Assembly (NCBI GenBank): GCA_947628155.1
Contig: CANQYQ010000002.1
Location: 1 to 51,365, forward strand
Reading direction: 5' to 3'
DNA length: 51,365 nucleotides
Source: an uncultured Clostridia bacterium
GTDB lineage: Bacteria; Bacillota; Clostridia; UBA1381
Part shown: positions 48,672 to 51,365 of the stretch, one piece after another
How the letters are laid out: every line of letters starts with the position of its first letter
Numbering within the stretch: position 1 is the first letter of the stretch
Position numbers and translations under genes: made by a program
The notes under the pieces: model-generated
What the model was told of the DNA's origin: nothing
What the model saw: only the letters and a program-made list of their open reading frames with translations
Database searches by the model: none

Positions 48672-49495
48672 GCCGCACCGTCAGCCGCGGCTTCTATTTC
48701 ACCGATTATCCACGCTATCGCGTCGTCATCGCAGTGCGGCGCGGTAAAATCCGCCGCCTCCTTAATTTCATCACGCGCGTTTTCCACGGCATAGCTTATT
48801 CCGGCGGCGGTCATCAGATCGACGTCATTATAGTTATCACCGGCGGCAATTACGCGGCTTTTATCGAGTCCGAGCCGCCCGGCGAGCAGAGTCAAAGCCT
48901 TACCCTTCGACGCTTCGTCAGACACGATATCAAAAAACTCATCGCCGCTTCTTACGGCATAACCCGGGTCCAAGCTCCGGTACACCGGTATGTATTTGTC
49001 CAAAATATCCTTGGGCGCTATCATCAGCAGCTTCGTCCACGGCATCGTCCAAACCTCGTCCGTCATTTCACGTATTATCGTGCCGCTGCGCTTTTTTAGC
49101 CTATTTGTAAGATGGCACGGCGAATACACATATACCTCATCGCCCGTAGTATATATCTCAAATCCCAAAAACGGATATCTCTCGTGCATTATACGCGCCG
49201 CGCCCTTCCGTTCGTCGGCAATATGGCGTTCATAAAACGCGGAATTTTTTTGAAAATCATACAGTACCGCTCCGTTCTGCAAAATCGCGGGCGCGTTAAT
49301 AGCAAGCGGCAGCGCGCCGGCCTCGGTAATCCTGTCGCGCGCGGCGGATGCTGTGCGTCCCGTCGCGACGGTGAACAGGCCGCCGTTATCGGTAAAATAT
49401 TTTACCGCTCGGCGGTTTTTCTCGGATACCCTATGCTCACTGTTTAAAAGCGTGTTATCCATATCTGTCACGAGTAAATATCCGTCAAAGTTCAT
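48668..49495 (-). CDS. HAD Cof-type phosphatase
   Basis: The 275-residue enzyme has LLVTDMDNTLLNSEH (nucleophile motif), FTVATGRT, and AAGDNYNDVDLMTAAG (metal motif), with a C2 cap between. The family dephosphorylates sugar phosphates, nucleotides or coenzymes; the substrate here is unknown. The ATG at 49495 follows AGGAG by nine bases. Its stop overlaps the convergent Rossmann-RyR gene's stop by four bases. Confidence 0.9.
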   Translation of the reverse strand: MNFDGYLLVTDMDNTLLNSEHRVSEKNRRAVKYFTDNGGLFTVATGRTASAARDRITEAGALPLAINAPAILQNGAVLYDFQKNSAFYERHIADERKGAARIMHERYPFLGFEIYTTGDEVYVYSPCHLTNRLKKRSGTIIREMTDEVWTMPWTKLLMIAPKDILDKYIPVYRSLDPGYAVRSGDEFFDIVSDEASKGKALTLLAGRLGLDKSRVIAAGDNYNDVDLMTAAGISYAVENARDEIKEAADFTAPHCDDDAIAWIIGEIEAAADGAA

Positions 49496-49544
49496 TTTCG
49501 GTCTCCTGTGTATTTTCACATTGACCCTCCACGAAGGGCGGCTG

Positions 49545-51149
49545 TTATTTCGCTAAGGTATCGGCCTTTTTTACGACCACGGCATGACTCAGGTTATCAA
49601 GCCACGTCGTGCCGTTGGCGCGAAGGGTGGAAAGATCGTTCACCACAACCCCGCGCGGCCTTATTATCTCGCCTGGTTTATCGGGAGACACAAGCGAGCT
49701 TACATCACTGATTACGTAATACAGTCCGTTATCCTCCCCGAGATACATCATCTCATGTCCGGGGAATATTAATATCGCGCCCGCGGGAAGCGTGTCAAGC
49801 ACGGCCTTTTTCTCCTCCGCCGTCATATCCGACATAAGTGTAACATCGGCCGGCATCGCCGACTGCCATGTGGTATTTCGCGGCAACTCGAAGCCGAAGC
49901 AACGGTATATCTCGCGCGCGTATGATGAACAATCCTGGGCGTTCATCATACCGCCCCAGCCGTAGCGGTCGCCGAGCGACTTAAACGCCTGCGATACAAC
50001 GTTTGCCGTTGTATACGGCAGGTATCCGACATTCACATCACGATTCGCGGGAATAAGCGCGTTTTTTTGGTAAAAGCTCCCGTCGTCATTTCTCGCCGGC
50101 ATTTTAACAACATAATTGTTCCACGGCAGTCTGTATGAAACCTTATCGGTATATTTCGTATCGAGCGGCAAAACCGTGCCCATGGTAAGCATCTTCTCAT
50201 CCAAATCCTTATCCGCGCTCGGTTCAAGGTAGACCTTTTCGCCCGTCACCACAAGACATTCCTCGGGATCTCTCTGCTCTTCCCATTCCTTCTTGCTCTT
50301 GCATACCGCTATATCCTCCGTCGGCGTCCAGCCGGAGCAGCATTGACTTTTTACCAATGTAAATTTTCCGTCGGCAGTCGTAAACATAACCACAAGCGGC
50401 TCGTTTACGGCTATAGCGCTCGATACAAGATTATCCCATTCCGGATCCGCCGGGTCGTCCGAGAGATAATCCTCATACGGATACGCCTTCATAACCGTCC
50501 TGTTTACCGCGAATCCGAATCGATACGGCATTTCTGACTTTACCGGCGCGTTTTTGATATTCTCACGTATCGCCTCGTAATAGCTTTCCGGGACAGGCTC
50601 TCCGTTTAAATACAGTCCCGACGGCGACTCAAAATCCGCGTTAAGCGCCGCGAGCGTCACGCCGTCATACGTTTCCGTTTCCGGGACCGCCGCCAAATCA
50701 TTTGTGTTCGTTTCCGCCGTATCAAGCACCGCGCGGTTGAACGCATCGATTTCTTCGGCGGTCATGATTATTTCGTCGGCGCCGTTTTCCTTCGCCTGCC
50801 AAAACGACGCGGTACACATATCCGACGTTACATTAGGCGCTTTAACGGTGCTATCCATGTTTTTAATTATATCAGCGCTGTGCGAGCGTGTGTAATCGGA
50901 TACGATCACCTCGCCGACCGGCTGCAGATTATCATTCCAGCGAAACAGCTTCGCCCTCGCCGCGTTATCAGGCGCAAATGAATCCAATACTCTGCTGAAT
51001 TGATCCTCGTTAAACGCTTTGGCGTCTATAAGCACGCCATCGTCACTGTAATACGCGCATATGTAACGCGTTCCTTCCTCAGCACATACGGCCGTCGGTA
51101 CAATCATCACCGCCGCCGCTAACGCAGCAATTAAATTCTTTAATTTCAT
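49545..51149 (-). CDS. Secreted NlpC/P60 cell-wall hydrolase
   Basis: The 534-residue protein has a signal peptide (MKLKNLIAALAAAVMIVPTA). A long N-terminal region of unknown fold, an SH3-like segment near residues 235-290 (VSSAIAVNEPLVVMFTTADG, WTPTEDIAVCKS) and a C-terminal NlpC/P60 peptidase follow. The catalytic Cys is in NAQDCSSYAREIYRCFG and the His in IFPGHEMMYLGED. Such enzymes cut peptidoglycan stem peptides. The ATG at 51149 is eight bases behind GGAGG. A strong sigma-A promoter lies upstream. Confidence 0.88.
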   Translation of the reverse strand: MKLKNLIAALAAAVMIVPTAVCAEEGTRYICAYYSDDGVLIDAKAFNEDQFSRVLDSFAPDNAARAKLFRWNDNLQPVGEVIVSDYTRSHSADIIKNMDSTVKAPNVTSDMCTASFWQAKENGADEIIMTAEEIDAFNRAVLDTAETNTNDLAAVPETETYDGVTLAALNADFESPSGLYLNGEPVPESYYEAIRENIKNAPVKSEMPYRFGFAVNRTVMKAYPYEDYLSDDPADPEWDNLVSSAIAVNEPLVVMFTTADGKFTLVKSQCCSGWTPTEDIAVCKSKKEWEEQRDPEECLVVTGEKVYLEPSADKDLDEKMLTMGTVLPLDTKYTDKVSYRLPWNNYVVKMPARNDDGSFYQKNALIPANRDVNVGYLPYTTANVVSQAFKSLGDRYGWGGMMNAQDCSSYAREIYRCFGFELPRNTTWQSAMPADVTLMSDMTAEEKKAVLDTLPAGAILIFPGHEMMYLGEDNGLYYVISDVSSLVSPDKPGEIIRPRGVVVNDLSTLRANGTTWLDNLSHAVVVKKADTLAK

Positions 51150-51231
51150 CTCATTGTCCTCCATCCGTAAAATATGGTCCGCGGAAATTTACCAGAATTA
51201 ATTACGGGAAAAATATCCGCATACCTATGTA

Positions 51232-51260
51232 ATTTTACCATTTTAATTCCTCTGTGTCAA
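51232..51260 (-). promoter_or_regulatory. Sigma-A promoter of the NlpC/P60 gene
   Basis: On the minus strand TTGACA (51255-51260) and TAAAAT (51232-51237) are 17 bases apart. Nothing further is recognised between 51261 and the window end. Confidence 0.75.
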
Positions 51261-51365
51261 GAAAATTCCGAAAAAGGCCACGGAAATCATGTATAGAAAT
51301 CAATGATGTGAAACACTTTTCTTAAAAAATAAGATTATGTTCCCTTGTCAAGGTGGAGCGGTGGG

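Overview
The window looks like chromosomal DNA of an anaerobic Gram-positive member of the Clostridia, probably a gut or rumen Oscillospirales-type bacterium. This rests on several things: AGGAGG-type ribosome binding sites, TTGACA-N17-TATAAT promoters, S-layer homology (SLH) and copper-amine-oxidase-N surface proteins, an FMN-riboswitch riboflavin operon, a mini ferredoxin:thioredoxin reductase protein, and a NHLM/Nif11 peptide export cluster. No rRNA, tRNA or CRISPR array was seen. The assignment is inference, since no marker gene fixes the genus.

Layout. 1-197 is the acidic C-terminal tail of a truncated gene. 210-420 is a dispersed repeat. 506-3554 holds a small secreted protein and an SLH/beta-propeller-like surface protein. 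3655-4440 carries tandem repeats, terminators and an apparent type I toxin-antitoxin locus: a 27-residue hydrophobic peptide plus a convergent antisense RNA. A decayed copy of the same locus lies beside it. 4513-8992 is the riboflavin operon (24-bp repeats, promoter, FMN riboswitch, ribD-ribE-ribBA-ribH) ending in a translationally coupled HAD phosphatase. 9160-9316 is a MITE-like element. 9315-22855 is a compact siphovirus-type prophage with repressor, head, terminase, tail and lysis genes, but no integrase, replication genes or tail fibre. Its repressor, operators and a single early promoter are visible, and the tail chaperone has a -1 frameshift site.

Host genes resume at 22857: a PhoR/PhoB-like two-component system, 66-bp tandem repeats, a Na/phosphate cotransporter with a PhoU domain, an FTR-like protein, a uridine-kinase-like protein and purine nucleoside phosphorylase.

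From 29673 to 48671 there is what looks like one regulated system in several operons. A sigma-factor operon (ECF sigma, HlyD-like protein, C39-peptidase ABC exporter, second ABC exporter) faces a peptide operon (74-residue peptide, Nif11-type precursor, RsbU-like PP2C phosphatase, stalk protein). Further on lies an operon with an RsbW-like kinase, an RsbV-like STAS protein, a 1221-residue TIR-TM-heptad-WD40 protein and a GH26-SLH protein. A Rossmann-RyR protein is divergent to it. A macrodomain protein sits between the blocks. Four promoters share a -35-like TGTAACA, exactly 15 bp, then TGTAT: the two peptide genes, the RsbW/TIR operon and the RyR gene. This suggests a single ECF regulon tying peptide export, partner switching and TIR/NAD-type signalling together. 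It is the most interesting feature of the window.

The right end holds a HAD phosphatase and a secreted NlpC/P60 hydrolase with a good sigma-A promoter.
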